In this document: in pieces, positions 46,804 to 55,684 of the stretch
How the letters are laid out: each line of letters begins with the position of its first letter
Position numbering within the stretch: the first letter of the stretch is position 1
Assembly: GCF_018760365.1 (NCBI RefSeq)
Contig: NZ_JAHIAB010000016.1
Coordinates: 54,677-118,676 of the forward strand
DNA length: 64,000 nt
Reading direction: 5' to 3'
Origin: Pseudooceanicola endophyticus
Lineage (GTDB): Bacteria; Pseudomonadota; Alphaproteobacteria; Rhodobacterales; Rhodobacteraceae
Translations under genes and position numbers: made by a program
Notes under the pieces: generated by a model
What the model saw: only the letters and a program-made list of their open reading frames with translations
Databases searched by the model: none
What the model was told of the DNA's origin: nothing

Positions 46804-47784
46804 ATGGCACAGCAAAGCTTGCATGACGATCTGATCGTGTTCGACGGGCTCATCATCTCGGACTGGGGCCCCGAGGTCTTTGGCGCGATGCGCGCGGGCG
46901 GGCTGACGGCGGCGAACTGCACCTGCTCGGTCTGGGAAGGCTTCCGCGACACGATGCGCAACATCGGCGCCTGGAACGGCATGATCCGCGCCCATTCCGA
47001 CAGCCTGCTGAAGGCGCGCAGCACCGACGACATCCGCCGCGCCAAGGCCGAGGGCAAGACCGGCATCGTGCTGGGCTTCCAGAACACCACCGCCTTCGAG
47101 GACCGCCTGGAATACATCGAGCTGTTCAAGGACATGGGCGTGGGCATCGTGCAGATGACCTACAACACCCAGAACCTGGTCGGCAGCGGCTGCTACGAGG
47201 GGCGCGACAGCGGCCTGTCGGACTTCGGCCATGAGGTCGTGGCCGAGATGAACCGCGTCGGCATGCTCTGCGACCTGAGCCATGTCGGCCCGCAGACCTC
47301 CCGCGACGTGATCGAGGCCTCCAAACGCCCCGTCGCCTACAGCCACTGCCTGCCCTATGGCCTGAAGGCCCATCCCCGCAACAAGACCGACGATCAGCTG
47401 CGCTTCATCGCCGAACACGAGGGCTTTGTCGGCGTGACCATGTTCCCGCCCTTCCTGGCGGCCGGCAACGATGCCACGATCGACGATTACGTCGCCGCCA
47501 TCGACTACATCGTGAACCTGGTGGGCGAGGAAAGCGTGGGCTTCGGCACCGATTTCACCATGGGCTACGGCGCGAAGTTCTTCGAATACCTCAACCGCGA
47601 CAAGGGCTATGCCCGCCAGCTGACCGAGATCTGGAAGGTCGAGTTTCCCGACGGGCTGGAAAGCGTCGCCGACTTCCCCAACCTGACCGCCGCCATGCAG
47701 CGCGCCGGCTGGTCCGAGACCAAGATCCGCCGCATCATGGGCGAGAACTGGCTCTCTCTGCTCGACCGCGTCTGGACGGTCTGA
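46804..47784 (+). CDS. M19 (renal dipeptidase) family protein with several metal ligands missing
   Basis: 326 residues. It has the TIM-barrel landmarks: MLCDLSHVGPQT (His ligand), PVAYSHCLPYGLKAHPRNKTDDQLR (His and Arg), and VGFGTDFTMGYG (Asp). But the first ligand pair, usually DGHND, reads DGLIISD, and the bridging Glu region (usually GxEG) reads LGFQNT, so several metal ligands are not seen. Activity on dipeptides is therefore doubtful; it may act on another substrate with one metal. It follows livF by 21 bases, so it probably processes what the transporter imports. Confidence 0.82.
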   Translation: MAQQSLHDDLIVFDGLIISDWGPEVFGAMRAGGLTAANCTCSVWEGFRDTMRNIGAWNGMIRAHSDSLLKARSTDDIRRAKAEGKTGIVLGFQNTTAFEDRLEYIELFKDMGVGIVQMTYNTQNLVGSGCYEGRDSGLSDFGHEVVAEMNRVGMLCDLSHVGPQTSRDVIEASKRPVAYSHCLPYGLKAHPRNKTDDQLRFIAEHEGFVGVTMFPPFLAAGNDATIDDYVAAIDYIVNLVGEESVGFGTDFTMGYGAKFFEYLNRDKGYARQLTEIWKVEFPDGLESVADFPNLTAAMQRAGWSETKIRRIMGENWLSLLDRVWTV

Positions 47785-47791
47785 GCCGCAA

Positions 47792-47820
47792 CGGCGCCCG
47801 GGGGCCTGCCCCGGACGCCG
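47792..47820. terminator. Hairpin between two convergent genes
   Basis: CGGCGCCCGGGG (47792-47803) with CCCCGGACGCCG (47809-47820), one mismatch, loop GGCCTG-like. It separates the M19 and M20 genes; no T-run in either direction. Confidence 0.45.
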
Positions 47821-47828
47821 GATCCGCC

Positions 47829-49004
47829 TCAGCGGCGCGGCAGTTCCTGCGCCACCAGACCGGCAAAGAAGCCCGCCGCGATGGGCAGGATCTCGTCGTT
47901 GAAGTCGTAATAGGGATTGTGCGGCATCGGATCCGAGGCACTGCGCCCCGAGCCGACCAGCACATAGGCGCCCGGGCATTTCTCCAGCATGTAGGCGAAA
48001 TCCTCGGAACCCATCATCGGGCGTTCGATCACCTCGACATGGTCCGCACCCAGCTGCCGCGTGGCGGCTTCGCGGGCCCGGTCGGTCTGGGCCTCGGCAT
48101 TGATCAGGGTCGGGTAGCCGCGGGCGTAATCCAGCGTGATCTGGGCACCGTGGGCAGCGGCAAGCCCCGCGCAAAGCGCGTTCATCCGCGTCTCGATCCG
48201 GTCGCGCACCGCAGGATCGAAGCTGCGCGCGGTGCCGCCCAGCACGACCTGTTCGGGCACCACGTTCCAGGTGTTCCCGCCATGAACCCGCGTGACCGAA
48301 ACCACCCCGGCGTCCAGCCCGCCAAGGTTGCGGCTGACGATGCCCTGAAGGGCATTGACCAGCTGCGCCTGGATCAGCACCGGGTCGATGGTCAGCTCGG
48401 GCACGGCGCCATGGCCGCCCTTGCCGGTGATGGTAATCTCGAAATTGTCGTAGGCGGCAGCGGCGGCGCCGTAGCACATGCCGATGCGCCCGGTCGCCAG
48501 ATTGGGCATGTTGTGCAGCCCGTAGACGCTGTCCATCGGGAACTGCTCGAACAGGCCGTCGGCCACCATCTCCCGGGCGCCGCCCAGGTTTTCCTCGGCG
48601 GGCTGGAAGATCAGGTGGACCGTGCCGCTGAAGGGCCGGTGGCGGGCAAGGTATTCCGCCGTGCCCAGCAGGATCGCGGTATGGCCGTCATGACCGCAGC
48701 CATGCATCTTGCCCGGCACCTTGGACTTCCACGGCACATCTCCCAGCTCATCCATGTCGAGCGCATCCATGTCCGCGCGCAGCCCGATGGAGGGCCCCTC
48801 GCCGTTCCTCAGCACGCCGACCACGCCGGTGCGCCCCAGGCCGCGATGCACCTCGTAGCCCAGCCGCTCCAGCGTTTCGGCGACGATGCCGCCGGTGCGG
48901 TGCTCCTCGAAGCCGGTCTCGGGGTTTTCGTGGAAATCGTGGCGCCAGGCGACCATCCGCTCCAGGATGTCGGCCTCGAACGCCGGCAGGGAATTCGACA
49001 GCAT
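47829..49004 (-). CDS. M20 family amidohydrolase
   Basis: 391 residues. Metal motifs MHGCGHDGHTAIL, FQPAEENLGG, GKGGHGAVPE and the C-terminal MPHNPYYDFNDEIL. RHDFHENPETGFEEHRT begins the catalytic domain. It likely hydrolyses an N-acyl/N-carbamoyl amino acid or a short amide. It is co-directional with a DUF3100 membrane protein 48 bases upstream, a pairing that suggests uptake and cleavage of the same compound. Differs from the other M20 at 23709-24878 in many positions, so not a recent duplicate. Confidence 0.9.
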   Translation of the reverse strand: MLSNSLPAFEADILERMVAWRHDFHENPETGFEEHRTGGIVAETLERLGYEVHRGLGRTGVVGVLRNGEGPSIGLRADMDALDMDELGDVPWKSKVPGKMHGCGHDGHTAILLGTAEYLARHRPFSGTVHLIFQPAEENLGGAREMVADGLFEQFPMDSVYGLHNMPNLATGRIGMCYGAAAAAYDNFEITITGKGGHGAVPELTIDPVLIQAQLVNALQGIVSRNLGGLDAGVVSVTRVHGGNTWNVVPEQVVLGGTARSFDPAVRDRIETRMNALCAGLAAAHGAQITLDYARGYPTLINAEAQTDRAREAATRQLGADHVEVIERPMMGSEDFAYMLEKCPGAYVLVGSGRSASDPMPHNPYYDFNDEILPIAAGFFAGLVAQELPRR

Positions 49005-49052
49005 CTTGTCTCTCCGCAGGCAGTTGCGGCGGGCCGGGCGGCCCGCCCGGGA

Positions 49053-50384
49053 TCAGTGGAACAGCTCGGCCACCAGCACGGCGCCCAGGAAGGTCGCGGC
49101 CTCGGCAGCCAGCGAGACGGCGACGATCCGCCAGCCCAGCCGGCGGAACACCGGCAGGTCCCGCGCGACCGAGAAACCCGCCAGCGCCAGAACCGGCGTG
49201 GTGAAGGCGAGGAAGTTCATCTTGGCGGCCAGCGCCACCAGCGGCGCGAAGGCCGGCAGCAGCCCCGGCACCGCCACCACCGCCGTCATCAGCGACAGGG
49301 CGATCATCTCGGGGAAGCGGGCGAAGCGCTGGCGCAGCGCGGCGGCGATCACCACCGGGACCATCAGCAGCAGGCAGCCGGCCAGGGATTGCAGCAGGTC
49401 GGCGCCGTAGCCCAGGTGGTTGGCCAGCGCCGCGCCCAGCACCACAAAGCCCCAGGCCAGCAGCCGGTCGCCCCAGCCGAAGGGCGGCGCCGCAATCGCC
49501 TCCATGCCGGCCTCGGTGTCCTGCGGCGCGCGACCGCGCCGGGTCAGCCGGCCCAGCACCGGCTCCAGCCGGTGATAGAGCCAGGAACACAGTGGCAGCG
49601 ACACCAGCATGGTGAAGTAGAAGCCGACGATGCCGGTCAGCATGTTGGCGGTGGCGGCCAGCGCCGTCAGGGTCTCGTGCTGGGCGGGATCGGTTTGCGC
49701 CATCACCGCACCAAGAGAGGCCGCCATGAGGCTGGCCGATCCGACCCCCGCCCCCATGGCGAGCGAGCGCGGGTCAAACACCCCGAGGCTGGCCAGGAAA
49801 CCCGCGAAGCTTGCCAGGAAAATCGCCCCCAGCACGGTGCCGGTGATGTATTCCCCCAGCACGCCGCGCCCCTCGGCACTGTTGAGGCCGTAGCGCTCTC
49901 CGATGATCATCAGGCTGCCCTCCCGCCCGATGGAGAAGGTGGCCCCCACGGCCTCGCGCTTCATCCCCAGCACCAGCGCCAGCGGCAGCCCGATGACGAT
50001 GGTGCCCAGGAAATGCCCGAGCTCCTGGAAGATCAGCGCCGGGCCCGAGGCGATCACCGTGGGCAGCGACTGGCCCACCGTCAGCCCCATGCGCGACAGG
50101 AACAGCATGACGCCGACGCCAAGCGCGGCACTGGCCCAGGCCTGGACCTGCGGCGACACCGCCAGCGCCCCCGGCAGCCGCCGGTGCAGCCCGCCCCAGA
50201 GCGCCGCCATCAGCAGCGCCCAGAGCATCGGCAGAAGCGTCACCTGCCCCGGCCCCAGCTTGAAGCCCACCCGGCCGATCATCTCGGCCAGGGCGACAAG
50301 GATCAGCCCCCCGATGATCAGCTTGGCCTTGCCGGCCAGCAGCGGGCGCGGCCCCTGCATCAGGTTGCTCTCGGTCATGGCCAT
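49053..50384 (-). CDS. DUF3100 membrane protein, probable transporter
   Basis: 443 residues with about 10-12 hydrophobic spans (for example 17-35, 45-62, 82-100, 120-140, 195-215, 255-275, 320-340). Distinctive loops are ATFSIGREGSLMIIGERYG and SLAMGAGVGSASLMAASLGAVM. This fits DUF3100, often found beside M20 amidohydrolases. The ATG at 50384 has AGGTGA upstream. Probably imports the substrate of the M20 enzyme; not experimentally known to me. Confidence 0.8.
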   Translation of the reverse strand: MAMTESNLMQGPRPLLAGKAKLIIGGLILVALAEMIGRVGFKLGPGQVTLLPMLWALLMAALWGGLHRRLPGALAVSPQVQAWASAALGVGVMLFLSRMGLTVGQSLPTVIASGPALIFQELGHFLGTIVIGLPLALVLGMKREAVGATFSIGREGSLMIIGERYGLNSAEGRGVLGEYITGTVLGAIFLASFAGFLASLGVFDPRSLAMGAGVGSASLMAASLGAVMAQTDPAQHETLTALAATANMLTGIVGFYFTMLVSLPLCSWLYHRLEPVLGRLTRRGRAPQDTEAGMEAIAAPPFGWGDRLLAWGFVVLGAALANHLGYGADLLQSLAGCLLLMVPVVIAAALRQRFARFPEMIALSLMTAVVAVPGLLPAFAPLVALAAKMNFLAFTTPVLALAGFSVARDLPVFRRLGWRIVAVSLAAEAATFLGAVLVAELFH

Positions 50385-50478
50385 CTGTCGTCACCTCTCC
50401 TGGCGTCCTTCCTGCGGGACATTGGCCGGACCTTAGAATCGGCAGGAGATTGCACCAATGACACGTTTCTCCTAGTTT

Positions 50479-50497
50479 CGTTGCAATTAATGCAACG
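50479..50497. promoter_or_regulatory. LysR-type operator between DUF3100 and LysR genes
   Basis: CGTTGCA-ATTAA-TGCAACG, perfect 7-base arms around 5 bases, containing a T-N11-A motif, 10 bases before the LysR start. A related half-site TTGCACCAATG lies just upstream (50451-50461). It suits autoregulation and control of the divergent operon. Confidence 0.65.
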
Positions 50498-50506
50498 GAG
50501 CATGAC

Positions 50507-51436
50507 ATGAGCATCTCGCGCCTTTCGGGCCGGCGTCTGGGCTATTTCCTCGAAGTGATCGAGACGGGATCGGTCCGGGCGGCGGCAGAGCGGCTGCATA
50601 TCGACGCCTCGGCGGTCAGCCGGGCGGTGGCCGCCCTGGAGGAGGAACTGGGTGCGACGCTGCTGCGCCGGCAGGGCCGCGGCGTTCAAGTGACCGAGAT
50701 CGGAGAGCTGGTGGCCGCCCATTGCCGCCGCCAGTCGCTGCGCGAGGGGCAGCTTTTCGACCGCATCCGCAAGATCCAGGCCGCCGAGAGCGGCCATATC
50801 GAACTGGCCGTCGGAGAGGGTTTCGTGCGCTGGTTCGCCACCTGCGGCGTGGCCGAGTTCCTCGCCGCGCGCAGCGGCGTGACGCTGAACCTCACGATCG
50901 AGAGCACGCGCGAGATCGCCAGCCGCATCATCGACGGCCAGGCCGACATCGGGGTGATCTTCCAGCCCCCCGAAAGCCCCTGGCTGCGCATCCACCACGA
51001 GGTGCACCACAGCATGGCGGCGCTGGTGCACCGCGATCATCCGCTGGCGCAGCTGGGCCCCGAGGTTCGGCTGGCCGACCTGGCGCCTTGGCCGGGCATC
51101 CTGCTGCAGGACCAGCTGGGGGTGCGCCGGCTGCTGCGGCTGGCAGAGCTTTCCGAAGGCGTCACCCTGACGGCGGCGGTGACGACCAATTCCTTTTCGG
51201 CGGCGTTCCAGCTGGCGCGCACCGGTCTGGGCTACGCGATCACCGCCGACCGCGACCGGGCGGACCTGGGCCAGGACGACCAGATGGTCGAGCTGCCGAT
51301 CCGCAGCGACCTGCTGGCGGGCAGCCGCAGCTGCATCGTCACCCGTCACGGCAGCACCATCGCGCCGGTGGCCCATGCGCTGCTGCACCTGCTGATCGCG
51401 GCCATGGAAGAGGACCTGGCCCTGAACGTCGGCTAA
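50507..51436 (+). CDS. LysR-family transcriptional regulator
   Basis: 309 residues. N-terminal winged helix (YFLEVIETGSVRAAAERLHIDASAVSRAVAALEEELGATLLRR), then a periplasmic-binding-like effector domain (HIELAVGEGFVRWFATCGVAEFL onward). The ATG at 50507 follows ACGGAG; a second ATG lies at 50502 in another frame. Divergent from DUF3100-M20, so it likely activates them in response to their substrate. Confidence 0.92.
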   Translation: MSISRLSGRRLGYFLEVIETGSVRAAAERLHIDASAVSRAVAALEEELGATLLRRQGRGVQVTEIGELVAAHCRRQSLREGQLFDRIRKIQAAESGHIELAVGEGFVRWFATCGVAEFLAARSGVTLNLTIESTREIASRIIDGQADIGVIFQPPESPWLRIHHEVHHSMAALVHRDHPLAQLGPEVRLADLAPWPGILLQDQLGVRRLLRLAELSEGVTLTAAVTTNSFSAAFQLARTGLGYAITADRDRADLGQDDQMVELPIRSDLLAGSRSCIVTRHGSTIAPVAHALLHLLIAAMEEDLALNVG

Positions 51437-51612
51437 GGCCCGACCAGCCCCGCCCGGGACCCGGTTGCATCACCCCGCGCTTTTTCCGGATTTTTCGGAT
51501 CGGCTGGATTGCGCCGAAGATTTTAACCACCTAAACGACTCAGGAATTCAAGCCCGCGAGTCCCATCGGTCCAGCCAGCTTTCTCCTTGCCCTCAAACGA
51601 GAAGCGCTGCCC

Positions 51613-53697
51613 GTGTTCCGATCGCCCCCCGCCCCCCGTTCCTGCCGTCCCCTGCTGCTGGCCCTGCTGGCCTCGACCGCGCTGCTGCCGTTGACCGCGC
51701 AGGCCCAGGATGTCACCGACCTTTCGGCCATCGCCGTGGAGGGCGACGACGACAGCACCACCATCGCCGCGAAAGGCAATGGCACCGGCTCCAAGATGGA
51801 GACCGACGCGCTGGACAGTTCCGCCTCCGTCTCGGTGATCACCGCCAAGGAGATCGAGACCCGCGGCGCCAAGGACCTGGAAGAGATCCTGAGCTACACC
51901 GCCGGGGTGGTCACCGACGAATGGGGCGGCGGCGATGACCGCTACGACACCTACCGCATCCGCGGCTTCGACGAGATGGCGCTTGGCACCTACCGCGACG
52001 GCCTGCCGGTGCGCGGCTTCGGCTGGACCTATTCGCGCCGCGAACCCTATGCCTACGAGCGCGTCGAGGTGCTGAAGGGCTCGACCTCCTCGCTCTACGG
52101 GCTGAACGCCCCGGGCGGGCTGGTCAACGCGGTGACCAAGACCCCGAAATCCTACCGCTTCGGAGAGGCCTATACCACGCTCGGCAAGGATCACACCGAA
52201 GTCGGCACCGATTTCGGCGATGTGCTGAACAAGTCCGGCACGCTGTCCTACCGGGTCACCGCCAAGGTGCAGGACGGCGCCAAGACCTATGATTACTCCA
52301 ATGATGACCGCAAGTTCGCCCTGCTCAGCCTGAGCTGGACACCGAGTTCCGCAACAAAGCTGACGACCTTCCTGGAGTACAACCAGCGCAACGGCACCCC
52401 CGGCACCGGCCTGCCCGCCGACAGCGGTCTTGATCCCTCGACCTTCCTGGGGGAACCCGATTTCAACCGCGTCGACACCACCGAACGCTCGGTCGGCTGG
52501 ATGTTCGACCATGACTTCGGCGGCGGCCTCAGCTTCCACCAGGTCGGGCGCTATTCCAGCTTCGACATGGATTACGAGGAAGTCTACGGTGCCTCCACCG
52601 ATGCCAGCGCCGACCGCAGCAGCTGGGCGGTCTACAGCGACTCCCGGCAGATGGGCGTGGACAACCGCCTGCAATTCGACGGCACCTTCGGCGGCGTAAA
52701 AAGCCGCACCCTGGTCGGCGCCGAATACACCTGGATCAAGGTGACCGAGAAGGACCTCTACGGCACCGCCGGGGGGATCGACATCTACGACCCGCAATAT
52801 TGCGGCACCGCCTGCATCGACCTGTCGACCGTCTACTACGACTGGGTGCCCGAGCTGACCACCAAGGCGGTCTATGCCCAGCAGGAATTCACCTTCGCCG
52901 ACAAGTGGATCGTCACCGGCGGGCTGCGCTACGACGACGTCGACATGAAGCTTCAGGACAACCTGGCGGGCACCACCACCGACACGACCTACACCAAGAC
53001 CACCGGGCGCCTGGGGCTGACCTACAAGGCCACGCCGAACCTCTCGGTCTTCGCCAACTACTCGCAATCCTTCAACCCGCCCGATGTCTTCTCGGAAGCC
53101 ACCGAACCGACCGAGGGCACGCAGTACGAGGTCGGCGTGAAATACCGCCCCGAGGGGATGAACGCGCTGTTCACCGCCTCCTACTTCGACCTGACGCAGA
53201 CCAACGTGCGCACCCAGACCAGCCCCACCACCTATGCCACCATCGGCAAGGTCGGCGTGCGCGGGCTGGAGCTTGAAGCCAAGGGAGAGCTGACGAAGAA
53301 CCTCGACCTGACCGCCTCCTGGTCGCTCTGGGATGCCGAGATCCGCGAGGACGGCATTTCCGGCAACACCGGCAACCGCCCCGCCTTCGTGCCCAAGCAG
53401 GTGGCCGCGCTCTGGGCCGACTGGACCCTGCCGGGCAACGACAGCCGGGGCGACCTGACGCTGGGCGGCGGGCTGCGCTATGTCGGCCAGTCCTATTCGG
53501 ACGATGCCAATACCAGCTCTCAGGGCGCGCGCACGCTGGTCGATGTCGCCATGACCTATGCGCTGCAGAAGAACGTCGACCTGTCGCTGAACGTCACCAA
53601 CCTTTTCGACAAGCAGTACGTGGCGGTGAACTACTACGGCACCAACTACTACGGCGAAGGGCGCGAGGTCTCGGCCACCCTGCGGTACCGCTGGTGA
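51613..53697 (+). CDS. TonB-dependent siderophore receptor
   Basis: 694 residues from a GTG start (GAGAAG upstream). Signal peptide to about residue 32 (LLALLASTALLPLTAQAQ). The plug domain (about 60-165) has SVSVITAKEIETRGAKDLEEIL and TYRIRGF; the 22-strand barrel ends with TLRYRW, an aromatic last residue as needed for outer-membrane insertion. There is no N-terminal STN signalling domain, so it is not a FecA-type surface sensor. Imports a ferric siderophore, probably hydroxamate- or FhuA-like, using TonB. Confidence 0.93.
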   Translation: MFRSPPAPRSCRPLLLALLASTALLPLTAQAQDVTDLSAIAVEGDDDSTTIAAKGNGTGSKMETDALDSSASVSVITAKEIETRGAKDLEEILSYTAGVVTDEWGGGDDRYDTYRIRGFDEMALGTYRDGLPVRGFGWTYSRREPYAYERVEVLKGSTSSLYGLNAPGGLVNAVTKTPKSYRFGEAYTTLGKDHTEVGTDFGDVLNKSGTLSYRVTAKVQDGAKTYDYSNDDRKFALLSLSWTPSSATKLTTFLEYNQRNGTPGTGLPADSGLDPSTFLGEPDFNRVDTTERSVGWMFDHDFGGGLSFHQVGRYSSFDMDYEEVYGASTDASADRSSWAVYSDSRQMGVDNRLQFDGTFGGVKSRTLVGAEYTWIKVTEKDLYGTAGGIDIYDPQYCGTACIDLSTVYYDWVPELTTKAVYAQQEFTFADKWIVTGGLRYDDVDMKLQDNLAGTTTDTTYTKTTGRLGLTYKATPNLSVFANYSQSFNPPDVFSEATEPTEGTQYEVGVKYRPEGMNALFTASYFDLTQTNVRTQTSPTTYATIGKVGVRGLELEAKGELTKNLDLTASWSLWDAEIREDGISGNTGNRPAFVPKQVAALWADWTLPGNDSRGDLTLGGGLRYVGQSYSDDANTSSQGARTLVDVAMTYALQKNVDLSLNVTNLFDKQYVAVNYYGTNYYGEGREVSATLRYRW

Positions 53698-54698
53698 GCC
53701 GCGTCTTTCGCCCCGATCGCCGGGCGGTGCTGACGGGACTGGGGGCGGCCTTGGCCGCCCCCGCCCTGCTGCGTGCCGATGACAGCCTGCGCTTCCCCAA
53801 CGCCTTCGGCGAAGCGGTGCTGAAGGCGCCGGCGCGCCGCGTCGTCTCTCTGGGCTACGCGACCCAGGACAGCCTGCTGGCCCTTGGACTGCCCCCGGTG
53901 GCGCTGCGCTACTGGTACGGCCCCTATCAGGACGGCCTCTGGCCCTGGGCGCAGCCGCTCGCCGGGTCCGAAAAGCCCGTGGTGCTGCGCGGCGAACCCT
54001 CCGCCGAGACCATCGCGGGCCTCGCCCCCGACCTGATCGTCGCCATCGGCGCCGCCCTCAGCGCGGCCGAGTACCAGCTGCTGTCGATGATCGCCCCGGT
54101 GCTGGTCCAGCCCGCCGACGTGCCGGTCTACGGCACCCCCTGGCAGCTGGAACTGTCGCTGATCGGACGCGCCATCGGGCGCGAGGCCGAGGCCGAGCGG
54201 CTGACGCGCGAGGCCACCGCGCATTTCGACAAGATCCGCGCCCGCAACCCGCACTGGCAGGGCCGCACCGCCGCTGCCGCCTGGCATGACGGCGGCGAGA
54301 CCGGCGTCTTCCTTGCCCAGGACGCCCGCCGCCGTTTCCTGCGCGACATGGGCTTTGTCGATCCGCCGGGCTATGCCGGGCTGACCCCGATCAGCGATTT
54401 CTACGCCAACCTCTCGCCCGAGGACCTTTCGCCCATCGACGCCGACCTGCTGGTCTGGATCTCGGACGCGGCCCATGCGCGGGACCTGGCCGCGCTGCCG
54501 ATGCGGCGCACCCTGCGCGCCGTGCGCGAGGGCCGAGAGGTCTTCGCCGGAGAAGAGCTGGGCGGCGCGCTGTCCTTCGGCTCGGTGCTCTCGCTGCCCT
54601 GGGCCATCGACCGGCTGGAGCCGGAGTTCAACCTGGCGCTGGACGGCGATCCCGCAACGCCCGTGCCCTCTGCCGTGGAAAACGGCCTGGCGGGATGA
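53694..54698 (+). CDS. Ferric-siderophore ABC transporter, periplasmic binding protein
   Basis: 334 residues from the GTG at 53694, overlapping the receptor stop (GTGA). N-terminus SRVFRPDRRAVLTGLGAALAAPALLRA looks like a twin-arginine (Tat) signal. The FecB/FhuD fold has RRVVSLGYATQDSLLALG, then LAPDLIVAIG. Delivers the iron complex to the two permeases. Confidence 0.9.
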   Translation: MSRVFRPDRRAVLTGLGAALAAPALLRADDSLRFPNAFGEAVLKAPARRVVSLGYATQDSLLALGLPPVALRYWYGPYQDGLWPWAQPLAGSEKPVVLRGEPSAETIAGLAPDLIVAIGAALSAAEYQLLSMIAPVLVQPADVPVYGTPWQLELSLIGRAIGREAEAERLTREATAHFDKIRARNPHWQGRTAAAAWHDGGETGVFLAQDARRRFLRDMGFVDPPGYAGLTPISDFYANLSPEDLSPIDADLLVWISDAAHARDLAALPMRRTLRAVREGREVFAGEELGGALSFGSVLSLPWAIDRLEPEFNLALDGDPATPVPSAVENGLAG

Positions 54699-55684
54699 AC
54701 ATGCGACTGCTTCTGCTGGGCGCGGGGCTGGTGGCGATCATGCTGCTGGCGATGCTGGCCGGGGCGCGCGGCATTGCGCCCGCCGATCTGGCGGCCCTGC
54801 TCGGCCATTACGACCCGACCGACCCCGCCCAGATCACCCTGCTTGAGATCCGCCTGCCGCGCCTTGTCGCCGGACTGATCGCCGGGGCCGCGCTTGGCGT
54901 CGCGGGCATGGTCATGCAGGCCGTCACCCGCAACCCGCTGGCCGATCCGGGCCTGCTGGGGGTGAATGCGGGGGCGGCCTTCTCTCTGCTTCTGGGGGCC
55001 ACGCTTCTGGGGCGCGGCGATGCCGCCAGCCTGTCGCTGCTGACCCTGCCGGGTGCCGGGCTTGCCGCGCTGGCGGTCTTTTCGCTGGGCGGCGGTCTGG
55101 CGGGGGATGCCGGCCCGGTGCGGCTGACGCTGGCGGGGGTCGCGCTCAATGCCTTCCTGCTGTCGCTGGTGTCGCTGCTGGTGCTGCTGCGCCGCGAAAG
55201 CCTGGATGTCTTCCGCTTCTGGGTCGCCGGATCGCTGGCCGAGGCCGGGCAACGCCCGCTGACGGGCCTCGCGCTGCTGGCGCTCTGCGGCATCGTGCTG
55301 GCGCTGCTGCTGGCACCGCGGCTGGAGGCGCTGTCGCTGGGCGGTGCGCTGGCGCGGGGCCTTGGCACCCATCCCGGTCGCGTTCTGGCGGGGGCGCTGC
55401 TGGCAGTCACCCTGTGCACCGGGGCGGCGGTGGCCGTCGCCGGCCCCATCGCCTTCCTCGGCCTTGTGGTGCCGCCGCTGGCGCGCCGCATCATGGGCAC
55501 CGAGATGCGCGGCGGCCTGATCGCCGCCGCCCTGCTGGGCGCCGGGCTTCTGCTGCTGGCCGATATCGCCGGTCGCCTGCTGATCCCCCCGGGGGAAATC
55601 CGCGCCGGCGTCATGACCGCGCTTCTGGGCGGGCCGGTCTTCCTGTGGATCGCCCGCCGCCTGCGCCCGGGAGAGGGCGCATGA
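54695..55684 (+). CDS. Ferric-siderophore ABC transporter, permease (FecCD family)
   Basis: 329 residues with about nine to ten spans. Contains RLPRLVAGLIAGAALGVAGMVMQAVTRNPLADPGLLGVNAGAAF and the ATP-domain loop AVAGPIAFLGLVVPPLARRIMG. ATGA overlaps on both sides. Confidence 0.92.
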   Translation: MNMRLLLLGAGLVAIMLLAMLAGARGIAPADLAALLGHYDPTDPAQITLLEIRLPRLVAGLIAGAALGVAGMVMQAVTRNPLADPGLLGVNAGAAFSLLLGATLLGRGDAASLSLLTLPGAGLAALAVFSLGGGLAGDAGPVRLTLAGVALNAFLLSLVSLLVLLRRESLDVFRFWVAGSLAEAGQRPLTGLALLALCGIVLALLLAPRLEALSLGGALARGLGTHPGRVLAGALLAVTLCTGAAVAVAGPIAFLGLVVPPLARRIMGTEMRGGLIAAALLGAGLLLLADIAGRLLIPPGEIRAGVMTALLGGPVFLWIARRLRPGEGA

